From contig JAWKTX010000005.1 of the NCBI GenBank assembly GCA_041398825.1, forward strand, positions 62,001 to 126,000: DNA of 64,000 nt, read 5' to 3'. Made by a program: the position numbers and the translations under genes. Source of the DNA: Planctomycetaceae bacterium. GTDB taxonomy: Bacteria; Planctomycetota; Planctomycetia; Planctomycetales; Planctomycetaceae. This document shows positions 36,552-45,047 of this stretch, one piece after another. Position 1 is the stretch's first letter. Each line of letters opens with the position of its first letter. The notes beneath the pieces were generated by a model. That model saw only the letters and a list, made by a program, of their open reading frames with translations. It searched no databases and was not told where the DNA came from.

Positions 36552-38489
36552 ATGCCGAACGAAGCTTCGACATCCAGAAGTCCATCCAGCGTCTCTCAGT
36601 CGTTTCGAAACGCTTCACCTGTTTTGTCGACGGAAATCCCATCCGAACAGCTACTCCCGCATATTCGTGACCTGGCCGAACGGCTGAAGACAGCGAACCG
36701 CGATGAGCTAATCGACGAGGTGATGGTCATTCGGCGTGAACTGGCTCGCGGGCGAAGTACAAGCGAACCGGAGATGCTGGTTGCCGGACTCGCTCTGGTC
36801 AGTGAAGCGCTGCGTCGATCAAAGAACATTCGTCTGTATGACGTCCAGCTGCTTGCTGTAGCAGCGTTATCCCGAAATCGAATAGCGCAGATGCAAACGG
36901 GCGAGGGCAAGACCTTTGTGGGTATCGCTGCGTCTGGTTATCTTGGCATGGCAGGTCGTGGCGTACATGTGATAACGCCAAACACATACCTTGCCGAACG
37001 CGACCAGTCTCTCGCAGCGCCGGTCCTGGCAGAACTTGGCATGACAGCCGGACTGCTGCCCGAGCGGGTGGAAGCGATTCAGAAATTCCCGGCCTATGAC
37101 TGCGACGTGACATACGGAACCGGCCACGAATTTGGATTCGATTATCTCCGCGACCAACTGACACTTCGTCAGGAGAGTCGACGGCCGGCCGGCTCTCGAC
37201 TTCTGCAGGCACTGCAGGAACCAGCAGACGGCCGCCGGATCACTATGCAGCGTGGGCTGGAATATGCCGTTGTTGACGAAGCAGACAGCGTTCTGATTGA
37301 TGATGCCGGTTCGCCCCTGGTGCTCAGCATGTCTGCTCAGGATGGCGCACCGGATGCCAGTGCTCATCAAATGGCGATGCAGTTGCTGAGTCAGCTGGAG
37401 CCCGAAAAGCACTACCAGATGGATGCAGCGTCAGGACTTCTGATGCTGACCGGTGAAGGCATTCAGCGGTGCCACAGCGCTGATGTCAGGATTCCTGTCC
37501 CGGTGCTCATTCGTCCGTGGACGGAATACGTGCAGCAGGCCCTGCGAGCCCGATTACTGTTTCGGCGCGATGTGCACTACGTGGTGGAAGACGATGAAGT
37601 GCGGATCGTCGACGAAACAACCGGAAGAATATTTGAGGATCGATCATGGCAGGATGGCCTGCATCAGGCGATCGAGGCGAAAGAGGGCCTGAAAATCACG
37701 GCCGAGAAATCTCCTTTGGCTCAGATCACACGACAGCGGTTTTTTCGGATTTATAACAATCTGTGCGGGATGACCGGGACAGCAATTGGATGCGAGCAGG
37801 AACTAAAAGAAGTCTATCGATTGAAGATTGAAGAGATCCCACTGCGAGTCCCATCTGCAAGACAACTCATGCCGACAAGATACTTCGCCACCCGCAAGGC
37901 AAGATGGAATGCCATCGCAGAAGAGATCATCCGGAAGCAGAAAGCCGGACGTGCTGTTCTGGTTGGAACCCGATCAATTGCCGATACCGATGTGATCTCC
38001 CGGCTGTTAGCTGAGCTTCGTGTACCACACCAGGTCCTGAATGGTTTGCAAACTGCAGACGAAGCAGACATCGTTTCGCACGCCGGTCAGCCCGGCTCTG
38101 TCACCATTGCGACCAATCTCGCCGGGCGCGGAACCGACATCAGCCTTCATCCCGATGTCAAACGACAGGGGGGGCTTCATGTCATTGTCTCCGAATGTCA
38201 AAACGCCGGGCGAATGGATCGTCAGCTGATTGGGCGATGTGGTCGTCAGGGCGATCCTGGTTCGGCCCAGGTATTTGCCAGCGCAGAAGACACTCTCTTA
38301 ACAAATCACGGCCCGTGGCTTGCCGCGGCCATTCAGCGGGAAGCCGACGCGTCCGGCGAGACCTTTGCTGATTTTGCCACCCAGCTGCGAAGGGTTCAAC
38401 AGGCAGCCGAACGCCAGCAATACGTCGGTCGCATGCAGCTGCTGCAGCGAGATTCCTATCGAGACAAACTGTTCCGCCATGCTCGCTGA
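36552..38489 (+). CDS. Shortened SecA-like translocase ATPase
   Basis: A 645-residue protein; the ATG at 36552 is chosen because the frame upstream to 36294 overlaps the TolC-like gene. Walker A QMQTGEGKT (about 113-121), GTGHEFGFDYLRDQL, Walker B VVDEADSVLIDDA (about 240-252), the PPXD-like region, a second motor domain with ATNLAGRGTDI and GRCGRQGDPG (about 557-566) are all present. Housekeeping SecA has about 850-1000 residues; here the sequence ends soon after the first helical-scaffold helix, so the helical wing, most of the scaffold and the zinc-binding tail are absent. It is thus an accessory SecA-like motor, not the general SecA. Its pairing with a TolC-type channel next to a giant surface protein suggests a specialised export role (inference). 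Confidence 0.9.
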   Translation: MPNEASTSRSPSSVSQSFRNASPVLSTEIPSEQLLPHIRDLAERLKTANRDELIDEVMVIRRELARGRSTSEPEMLVAGLALVSEALRRSKNIRLYDVQLLAVAALSRNRIAQMQTGEGKTFVGIAASGYLGMAGRGVHVITPNTYLAERDQSLAAPVLAELGMTAGLLPERVEAIQKFPAYDCDVTYGTGHEFGFDYLRDQLTLRQESRRPAGSRLLQALQEPADGRRITMQRGLEYAVVDEADSVLIDDAGSPLVLSMSAQDGAPDASAHQMAMQLLSQLEPEKHYQMDAASGLLMLTGEGIQRCHSADVRIPVPVLIRPWTEYVQQALRARLLFRRDVHYVVEDDEVRIVDETTGRIFEDRSWQDGLHQAIEAKEGLKITAEKSPLAQITRQRFFRIYNNLCGMTGTAIGCEQELKEVYRLKIEEIPLRVPSARQLMPTRYFATRKARWNAIAEEIIRKQKAGRAVLVGTRSIADTDVISRLLAELRVPHQVLNGLQTADEADIVSHAGQPGSVTIATNLAGRGTDISLHPDVKRQGGLHVIVSECQNAGRMDRQLIGRCGRQGDPGSAQVFASAEDTLLTNHGPWLAAAIQREADASGETFADFATQLRRVQQAAERQQYVGRMQLLQRDSYRDKLFRHAR

Positions 38490-38817
38490 TGCCTTCCCGG
38501 CATGCACCATTCAGGAGGATATCCAGCGAGGCACCAAAACGGGAAGCCTGAGCAATCTGGGCAGATCAGGTTCTGGGAACGGGATTGTGAGAAAATCGCG
38601 GGAAGCTTACCCTTCACAACTCTGGGGCGGAATTGCAGTGACTCCTGCGTCAGGTTTGGCAACCTTCGTCATCATCAGGTTGATGGCCCTGGAATAGAGG
38701 CTTTTGGTTCATTCACTTTCGCCGCATGGACGCTGCGATCATGTGCTTCGCATATTGTTTTCGACTGATCGGGAATCAAACCTTCGCTCCGGACGTGATT
38801 TGTCAGGAGTGCGTCGG
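38490..38817. other. 328-base intergenic region
   Basis: I see no gene here. The only defensible signal is AGGAG at 38805-38809, the ribosome-binding site of the next gene. No terminator hairpin with a T-run follows the SecA-like stop. Confidence 0.5.
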
Positions 38818-39999
38818 TTGAAGCTGTTGCAACGATATATCTTTGGCGAACTGGTTCGCGTCTTCACGTTGCTGGTCATCGTGTTGACGGTGATGCTTGT
38901 GTTTGTCGGTGTGTTTCGTGAAGCCACAGACCGAGGTCTTGGGCCGGTTCAAATACTCCAGATCATGCCGTATGTCGTTCCGAGCATGTTGCCTTTCACG
39001 ATTCCGGCAACCTTGCTGCTTTCCGTGTGCGTTGTGTACGGTCGCATTTCAGGAGATCTGGAAGTCACGGCTGCCAAAGCCGCCGGAGTCAGCGCACTGC
39101 AACTGCTGTCTCCAGCGTTTTTGCTGGGCTTTCTGCTGGCGATTGCGTCGTTCGGGCTGACCAACTTCGCCATACCGTGGGCTGTTACCAACATCAACAA
39201 CATTGTCACACAGGCAATGGAGGACATCTTTCTGGATGTGTTGTCATCACAGAATCTGATCAATGATCCTCAACGAGGTTATTCCATTACGGTGCTGGAG
39301 GTACGAAATCGAATACTGATGGACGCCACGTTTCGATATCGAACTCGCAACCACGATCAGATCACGGTGCGGGCAGAGCAGGCAAAAATACACTTCGATC
39401 TGGAAGGGCAGGAAATCAAGCTGATGCTGAAGAATGCCACATTCAGTCGACCGGGATCAGATTCCAGCGGCGACGTGGATTTTCATGAATTTTCCCTGCC
39501 ATTGCCTCAGACCATCGGCAACATCAAAGCCAGACACCTGACGGTGACGGAACTAGCGGCAGGTATTGAAAAATCAGGTGCAGATCTGGACTATGCCAGG
39601 CAACAGCAGGTCAACCAGACAGCCATGGCCCTGTTGGTCGGTGATTTCAGTCAGCTCGCGGGTGAAGATCAGGTATCGTACCAGGCTGCCGAACGTCAGG
39701 CGGTACAAAACACGCATCGATTTCGCTCCGAAATTCACAGTCGAATGGCGATGTCCGGCAGTTGTTTGTTCTTCGCACTTGTCGGTGGACCATTCTCGAT
39801 GCTTCAGGCCCGCCGTCAGTTTATCACCAGCTTTATCATGTGCTTCCTTCCAATTCTGCTGGTCTATTACCCCGTCATGTTTCTCATGCTCAATCTGTGC
39901 AAGACGGGAACGCTGGATCCAACCTGGTCAATGTGGGTACCGAATCTCATCCTGACAGTTGCGGGCACCTTCATGCTTCGCAAAGTCATCCAGTATTAA
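38818..39999 (+). CDS. LptF/LptG family permease
   Basis: A 394-residue inner-membrane protein. The TTG at 38818 is preferred because AGGAG (38805-38809) lies 8 bases upstream and the product then starts MKLLQRYIFGELVRVF, the standard LptF/G opening. Three N-terminal membrane segments (FTLLVIVLTVMLVFVGVF; VVPSMLPFTIPATLLLSVCVVYGRISGDLE; LLSPAFLLGFLLAIASFGLTNF) and three C-terminal ones enclose a periplasmic jellyroll-like part. The family works with LptB to move lipopolysaccharide to the outer membrane, which agrees with a diderm envelope. No lptB or second permease gene is adjacent. Confidence 0.88.
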   Translation: MKLLQRYIFGELVRVFTLLVIVLTVMLVFVGVFREATDRGLGPVQILQIMPYVVPSMLPFTIPATLLLSVCVVYGRISGDLEVTAAKAAGVSALQLLSPAFLLGFLLAIASFGLTNFAIPWAVTNINNIVTQAMEDIFLDVLSSQNLINDPQRGYSITVLEVRNRILMDATFRYRTRNHDQITVRAEQAKIHFDLEGQEIKLMLKNATFSRPGSDSSGDVDFHEFSLPLPQTIGNIKARHLTVTELAAGIEKSGADLDYARQQQVNQTAMALLVGDFSQLAGEDQVSYQAAERQAVQNTHRFRSEIHSRMAMSGSCLFFALVGGPFSMLQARRQFITSFIMCFLPILLVYYPVMFLMLNLCKTGTLDPTWSMWVPNLILTVAGTFMLRKVIQY

Positions 40000-40195
40000 C
40001 AATGCTCGCCGGTACATCCGTACCGCTTTGATACTGCAGACGTTCTTCAAGTCTGACTGGTTCGCCAGCACCGGTTATCGATGAATCCGTCATTTGGCGG
40101 ATCAGGAAGGGTGGCCCGTTTGATTTTTTGGCGAATTCGACAGATAAAGTCGCCCGATTCAGGTATCAAACTCAGGTGGTGCGGGTAGCTCTTCG

Positions 40196-40651
40196 ATGGC
40201 GGATCATGGCTTCATGTTGAATGCGTGCAATTCAGTATCAGGCAGACTGGCCGTCGTCGAAGACAATGGTATCGTCGGCTGGTTGTATCTCACAGAAACG
40301 GCCGGCCGGAAACCTGTTGCGGATGTTTGGCTGTACAACCGAATCAACGCTCCGGCTGCGAAACAAGTGCAGTCTTATCGTGGATCTCCACCTCCAGCTC
40401 CGACAGGTTTCGTCACAGATGCTGCCATTCAGACGCCTGGGGAGGGCGACTCGTGGCTCTTCCAGTGGTCCGAAGATGGAGAATCTGTTGCTTTATTACG
40501 GGATGGTCAGGCAATGGCCTGGCTCTCAGCTGATTCGAAGTCGGGATATACGCGACTGTTACTCAAAGACGGGCCATGGGGTAAACAGTGGGATCAGGAA
40601 TTATTTGATCGCTTGTTTGCTGACGCTGACTCACGGGAAGCGAAATCATGA
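40196..40651 (+). CDS. Hypothetical protein coupled to the SUFU-like gene
   Basis: A 151-residue protein that I do not recognise. It looks soluble and beta-rich (GRLAVVEDNGIVGWLYLTE; KPVADVWLYNR; SWLFQWSEDGESVALLRDG), with a helical C-terminal end (WDQELFDRLFADADS). There is no signal peptide. A second in-frame ATG lies at 40214. The stop overlaps the start of the zinc-ribbon/SUFU-like gene (ATGA), so the two proteins are probably made together. Confidence 0.7.
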   Translation: MADHGFMLNACNSVSGRLAVVEDNGIVGWLYLTETAGRKPVADVWLYNRINAPAAKQVQSYRGSPPPAPTGFVTDAAIQTPGEGDSWLFQWSEDGESVALLRDGQAMAWLSADSKSGYTRLLLKDGPWGKQWDQELFDRLFADADSREAKS

Positions 40652-41493
40652 CCATTATTCTGCGGTGTGATGAATGTGAAGCTCGATATCGCGTGCCGGA
40701 TGATCGAGCGGGAAAGCGGGTGAAGTGTAAGAAATGCGGGATGATACTCCAGGTTCCTCCGCTGGATGACCCGGTGACGTCTCCCGATGGCACCCGCATT
40801 TTTCGGCACGAACCAAGGAGCCGGGACCTGGATCTGGTGTCCGGAGATGAACAGAATATCGAAGCCATTTCCGGCCACATCGAACGTTTTCTGGGACCGG
40901 TGGATATGGTGTTCCATGAGCTGATCAGCGACATGGTGCACATCGACATCCATTGGGTAAAGCCCACAAAGAAGCGTCCGTTTCATACGCTTGTTACCAG
41001 CGGCATGAGCGATCGCCCAATGACCGTTCCTGACGAATGTCTGAATCTTCAGTATGCGGAGCTCATGATTTGTCTGCCCCGTTCATGGAAGATCTCGCAG
41101 AAAGCCTTTGAAGATGAGGGGAACTACTGGCCGGTCAGATTGCTGAAGCTGCTGGCCAGGCTACCTCACGAATACGAAACCTGGCTTGGCACAGGACACA
41201 CGATACCGAACGGCGATCCAGCCGAACCGTACGCCGACAATACCCGATTCTCATGCGCACTGGTTATGCCGCCCCTGAATGTTCCGGAGGAATTTCATTC
41301 GCTGTCGCTGGATGACGAGCGGGATATTCACTTCTACACCATTGTTCCGTTGTACGACGAAGAAACGAATTTCAAGCTGACTAAAGGCCTGGATGCGCTC
41401 ATGGAGAAACTGGAAGCCGTCGGCGCCAATGATGTTGTGGATGTGAATCGAGCCAACAGTTGTCGGCGCAAGAAGTGGTTTGGGTTGTTCTGA
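40648..41493 (+). CDS. Zinc-ribbon protein with suppressor-of-fused (SUFU)-like domain
   Basis: A 281-residue protein. The N-terminal 40 residues form a zinc ribbon with two Cys pairs (LRCDECEARYRVPDDRAGKRV then KCKKCG, ending LQVPP), a module often fused to planctomycete proteins. Residues about 60-255 fit the SUFU-like fold: HIERFLGPVDMVFHEL, HIDIHWVKPT, FHTLVTSGMSD, AELMICLPRSW, YWPVRLLKLLARLPHEYETWL, FSCALVMPP and HFYTIVPLYDEET. Bacterial SUFU-like proteins are found in toxin-immunity settings among others; there is no toxin gene beside this one. The tail (SCRRKKWFGLF) is basic. Fold assignment is confident; the role is not. Confidence 0.82.
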   Translation: MTIILRCDECEARYRVPDDRAGKRVKCKKCGMILQVPPLDDPVTSPDGTRIFRHEPRSRDLDLVSGDEQNIEAISGHIERFLGPVDMVFHELISDMVHIDIHWVKPTKKRPFHTLVTSGMSDRPMTVPDECLNLQYAELMICLPRSWKISQKAFEDEGNYWPVRLLKLLARLPHEYETWLGTGHTIPNGDPAEPYADNTRFSCALVMPPLNVPEEFHSLSLDDERDIHFYTIVPLYDEETNFKLTKGLDALMEKLEAVGANDVVDVNRANSCRRKKWFGLF

Positions 41494-41638
41494 GAATGCA
41501 TTCAGCGTGATTCCCCTTTCCACAACTGCAGTCGACCGTGAGTGGTTCACGATTGCTTGATGATTGCTGGCTGACGCCGAAATACACTCCATTCATAGCG
41601 ATTGACCACCTACTCTGAAGCGATTGGCCCACCGGTTC

Positions 41639-42694
41639 ATGTCGAAAGCACTACCAGACCTGAAACCAGACGCTCCTGCGATCGCAATCCAGCGCAACCC
41701 TCAATCGGGGAGTGGGCGAGGTCGATCGGAATTGCTGGCCCTTGTTCATGAACTCCGGCAGCGTGGATATCGCGTCAGAATGTTCAAATCACGAGAGCAA
41801 CTGGATATCTGGGTCAGACAAGATCAGGTGAGTCGGCAACTGCGATGTCTCGTTGCGGCCGGGGGAGACGGCACACTGGCTGACCTGCTGAATCGCCATC
41901 CGTCGCGCCCTTTGGTGCCATTTCCGCTGGGCACAGAAAACCTGATGGCCCGCTATCTCGGCATCGGCCGAACGCCTGCTCTGTTTGCAGACATGGTGGA
42001 TGCAAATCAAACCTTGATGTTCGATACGGGCCTTGTCAACGACCATCGATTTCTGCTGATGGTAAGCCTTGGGGTCGATGCTGACGTTGTCCATCGACTT
42101 CATCATGAGCGAACGGGCAACATACGGCACATGTCATACTTACGCCCCATCTGGAACGCTTTCCGGCGATTTCGCAGTCAACGCGTTTGGGCCACGTCAT
42201 GCGCTGATTCCGCAGAACAAATAGCCGAAACGTTGCCTTTGGCTGGTGGCCACGTCATCGTTGCAAACACGTCGGCCTATGGGTTTCATTTTCAGTTTTG
42301 TCCCGATGCCACTCCCCATGATGGATTGCTGGATGTGCGGGTCTTTACCGGGACGTCGAGATTTGCAATGTTCATCCATGGCCTGAGCCTCTGGCTTCGC
42401 CTGCCATGGAAAAATGTCATGGTGAAACGATTTCAGAGCTCCTGCATCCGACTGAATGCAGCAGGGCCCGCCGGGACGCCCGCGGATACTCCATCAGGAG
42501 TCGCAGATGCAGGCCGCTCGTCTGTGCCGGCTCAAACCGACGGTGATCCATTTGGTCGCCTGGATTGTGCCGGTTCCGCAGCCGCTGACAGTGCGATTCG
42601 CAGTGTCTATGGCGAGATGATTGTACGTGTCGATCCCGGCTCACTCCGAATGCTGGTGCCATCAACCTATCGTCGGTGTGTCCAGCAGGACTGA
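41639..42694 (+). CDS. Diacylglycerol kinase-like lipid kinase (YegS/DgkB type)
   Basis: A 351-residue protein started at ATG 41639 (an upstream in-frame TTG at 41624 adds five residues). It shows the catalytic-domain signature AAGGDGTLADLLNRH and the following LVPFPLGTENLMARYLGI, plus NPQSGSGRGRSELLALV at the N-terminus, which together define the lipid/sphingosine kinase fold. The second domain includes GGHVIVANTSAYGF and HDGLLDVRVF. A 60-residue insertion before the C-terminus (about 285-330) is Ala/Pro/Gly-rich and looks unstructured. The expected reaction is ATP-dependent phosphorylation of diacylglycerol or a related lipid at the membrane. Confidence 0.85.
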   Translation: MSKALPDLKPDAPAIAIQRNPQSGSGRGRSELLALVHELRQRGYRVRMFKSREQLDIWVRQDQVSRQLRCLVAAGGDGTLADLLNRHPSRPLVPFPLGTENLMARYLGIGRTPALFADMVDANQTLMFDTGLVNDHRFLLMVSLGVDADVVHRLHHERTGNIRHMSYLRPIWNAFRRFRSQRVWATSCADSAEQIAETLPLAGGHVIVANTSAYGFHFQFCPDATPHDGLLDVRVFTGTSRFAMFIHGLSLWLRLPWKNVMVKRFQSSCIRLNAAGPAGTPADTPSGVADAGRSSVPAQTDGDPFGRLDCAGSAAADSAIRSVYGEMIVRVDPGSLRMLVPSTYRRCVQQD

Positions 42695-42795
42695 TTCGGC
42701 CGCCAACCGCCAATCGTGTGCTCGCGCGATGGTCAGGGTGGCCAGAATGCTCTGGGATTGGCAATTCACCGGATGGAACTACACTTCCCATCACT

Positions 42796-43788
42796 ATGTC
42801 AAAGCAAGTTCTGGCGTCTCACGAGTTCTGTGAAAGCGAATTGGAATCACCGCAAGTCTTGTCGGTTGCGGGTGGTCACGCTGCCCTGTTCAGTCGGCGA
42901 TGTCCGGGCAAGAGCAGCGTCAACGAAGATGCGGCGGCTGTATTCGCTGTCAGTGATTCGACCGGTGTACTTGTCGTTGCCGATGGTGCGGGGGGGATGC
43001 AGTCCGGAAACGCGGCATCCTCTCAGGCTGTTAAGTCCATGGCCGAACGACTCCTGAATCTGCCCGACAGTTCCAACCTGAGAGCCGCCGTTCTGGACGC
43101 TATCGAAAGCGCGAATGATCGCATCTGTGCCATGGGTGCCAACGCCGCAACAACATTCGCTGCACTCGAAATCCAGTCTGACACTGTGCGCCCTTACCAT
43201 GTCGGCGATTCAATGATTCTTCTGTGTGGTCAACGGGGCCGGTTGCGATGGCAGTCGATCGCCCACTCGCCGGTGGGTTACGCCGTCGAAGCCGGAGTGA
43301 TCGATGAAGCCGATGCGATGTCACACCCGGATCGACACTATGTTTCCAATCTGGTTGGTTGCCCCGAAATGCGAATCGAGATGGGTCCGCAGCTGAAAAT
43401 GAGCGTTCGCGATACGCTTCTGATCTGCAGCGACGGGCTGAGTGATAATCTTTCCACCGACGAAATCGTTTCGATCATTCGGTGTGGCGATCTTGCGATG
43501 TCTGTTCAGCAACTGGTCGACCTCGCAACACAACGAATGAAGCAGGGCATCGGTGACGGCTCGATTCCGTCAAAGCCGGATGATCTGACAATCGTTGCCT
43601 TCCGAAGGGCTCAGAAACCCGGAAGAAGAGCTCGACAGAAGAAGACCGTTATGCCCGACAACCCCGTCAGCCGCGTAGAGACACCCGATAGTGAATCAGA
43701 ATCCGGTTTCGAGCAAAGCCAGATCTCCGGCGACGTGGTGGCCACGCCATCTGAATTCAGGCCGTCGGCTACTGAATCGGCTGAATAG
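42796..43788 (+). CDS. PP2C-family protein phosphatase
   Basis: A 330-residue protein; ATG 42796 begins the conserved part, and the frame upstream to 42676 overlaps the kinase-like gene. Metal-binding PP2C motifs are present: KSSVNEDAAAVF, VVADGAGGMQSGN, ATTFAALEIQ, PYHVGDSMILLC, DTLLICSDGLSDNL and DDLTIVAFR. The product is a Mn/Mg-dependent Ser/Thr phosphatase, probably cytoplasmic. The C-terminal 60 residues are polar and acidic. The last 20 bases overlap the convergent BON-domain gene. Confidence 0.9.
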   Translation: MSKQVLASHEFCESELESPQVLSVAGGHAALFSRRCPGKSSVNEDAAAVFAVSDSTGVLVVADGAGGMQSGNAASSQAVKSMAERLLNLPDSSNLRAAVLDAIESANDRICAMGANAATTFAALEIQSDTVRPYHVGDSMILLCGQRGRLRWQSIAHSPVGYAVEAGVIDEADAMSHPDRHYVSNLVGCPEMRIEMGPQLKMSVRDTLLICSDGLSDNLSTDEIVSIIRCGDLAMSVQQLVDLATQRMKQGIGDGSIPSKPDDLTIVAFRRAQKPGRRARQKKTVMPDNPVSRVETPDSESESGFEQSQISGDVVATPSEFRPSATESAE

Positions 43789-44476
43789 CTTGAGTTGATT
43801 CGTCGGCTGCTACCGCGACTTGATTGTTAACTTTTCGGACACCGGGCTGCAGACGAATCAGATTTCCGGCGAGCCGACGGACATCGGGACTGGATGCGGT
43901 GCCGGACAAAGTGGCGACTCCTGCATCAGTCATCGAAACCCGAATACTGCTGAACGCAGGGTTCGCGATGGAGAACAGGTCCAGTGAAGCGCTGTTGATC
44001 TCAGGAAAACTGTTGCTTGTTGCTCCTGCCGAAGGCGTCGCAAAACCAAGGCGAATGGACACGGGCACGGTTCGTGGAGTTCCGGTCTGCTGTGTCTGCA
44101 GGTTACGGTTCGTTTGCTGGTCCGTGATGGCCCGGAACTGTCGATTTCCACTGTTTGTATTCAGGGTCGATTCCCGAATAGCACCGACAAATCCGTCCTG
44201 TTGAGCTCCTCCGACAAATCCCTGCGGTGCGTTATCGACGTTTGTTGTGTTCAGAGTAAAACCGGTGGCCCCGGAGGATGTTCCACTGGTTCCCGTACCC
44301 GTTGAACCTGTTGAAGAACCGTTCGTGGATCCGGTTCCTCCAAGGTTCACCTGCTGCGCATGGGCAGAGTTCGTTTGAAACTGGAGGACCGCAAAGGCAA
44401 AAGTCGCCCCAAACAGAAATCGGAGAGATGAGGCCGACCAAAGGGGCCGAACGGTCTGTTGCGCGGGATTGCTCAT
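43769..44476 (-). CDS. Secreted BON-domain protein
   Basis: A 235-residue protein. The N-terminus carries a signal peptide (LWSASSLRFLFGATFAFAVLQF, cleaved near AHAQ), then a Gly/Ser/Thr-rich linker (GSTNGSSTGSTGTGTSGTSS, about 48-67). A BON domain lies at about 170-230: SIRVSMTDAGVATLSGTASS, then VRRLAGNLIRLQPGVRKVNNQVAV. BON domains attach to membranes or lipids in the periplasm. It is transcribed against the PP2C gene with a 20-base overlap at the 3' ends. Confidence 0.85.
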   Translation of the reverse strand: MSNPAQQTVRPLWSASSLRFLFGATFAFAVLQFQTNSAHAQQVNLGGTGSTNGSSTGSTGTGTSGTSSGATGFTLNTTNVDNAPQGFVGGAQQDGFVGAIRESTLNTNSGNRQFRAITDQQTNRNLQTQQTGTPRTVPVSIRLGFATPSAGATSNSFPEINSASLDLFSIANPAFSSIRVSMTDAGVATLSGTASSPDVRRLAGNLIRLQPGVRKVNNQVAVAADESTQAIQPIQ

Positions 44477-45047
44477 GGCAGTTCGTCCGAAACTCTCAGA
44501 AGTGTTTTCAAGTGCAGGTACAGCGGTCGATATGTTATCGCATTCTCGCTACGGGCCTCACAACTTTAACAATCGGCTCGCCCTTCAGGACCCGGTTTTT
44601 TCGTTAACTTCGCTTGCGCGAACGGAATCTTCCGCAAACCTGCTCTTCGGGAGAGGCAATTTGGGTCGCCCTTTCCGCATCCAAAAGACAGCAAACCTGG
44701 TCTATCAGCCGACTGAAAAAGTAACCCGACGTCTCAGCGAGGGATTGCTGGCCCCTGCCGGCCCGGGAAAATGCCTCTCGCTAAAGCGTTGGGTTGCCCT
44801 TCCTTTGGTTTTCAACAACCAGTTAAGTTCTTCGATTCGAACGCGCTTTTCCGGCCTTCGTTCGTGGATCTGTATTTGTCGATTCTTCGGGTGGGTTTTC
44901 GGGACTGCAGGAGAACCAATGGCCGTTGTGAATTGAATGGGCGCAATCTGTTGTTAGTTTGTCCTTCTCGCGCACGTTCCGCTCAAAATCACGTGGAGCG
45001 AGCGTTTGTTCGTAGTGGCTTTCGGTTTTCTGCTCGCAGTCATCCCC
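44477..45047. other. 571-base intergenic region
   Basis: No gene is supported. The region contains hairpin repeat copy 2 (44723-44796) and the upstream parts of the BON-domain gene (leftward) and the GHKL gene (rightward). Open frames here are not protein-like. Confidence 0.5.
44723..44796. repeat. Dispersed hairpin repeat, copy 2
   Basis: Left arm AACCCGACGTCTCAGCGAGG and right arm CCTCTCGCTAAAGCGTTGGG face each other with about 16 of 22 positions pairing, around a GC-rich centre (GGCCCCTGCCGGCCCGGGAA). The 47-base core 44735-44781 is 41/47 identical to 6444-6490. Hairpins of the AACCC...AGCGAGGG type recur between genes in several planctomycete genomes (recalled, not searched). Confidence 0.75.
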
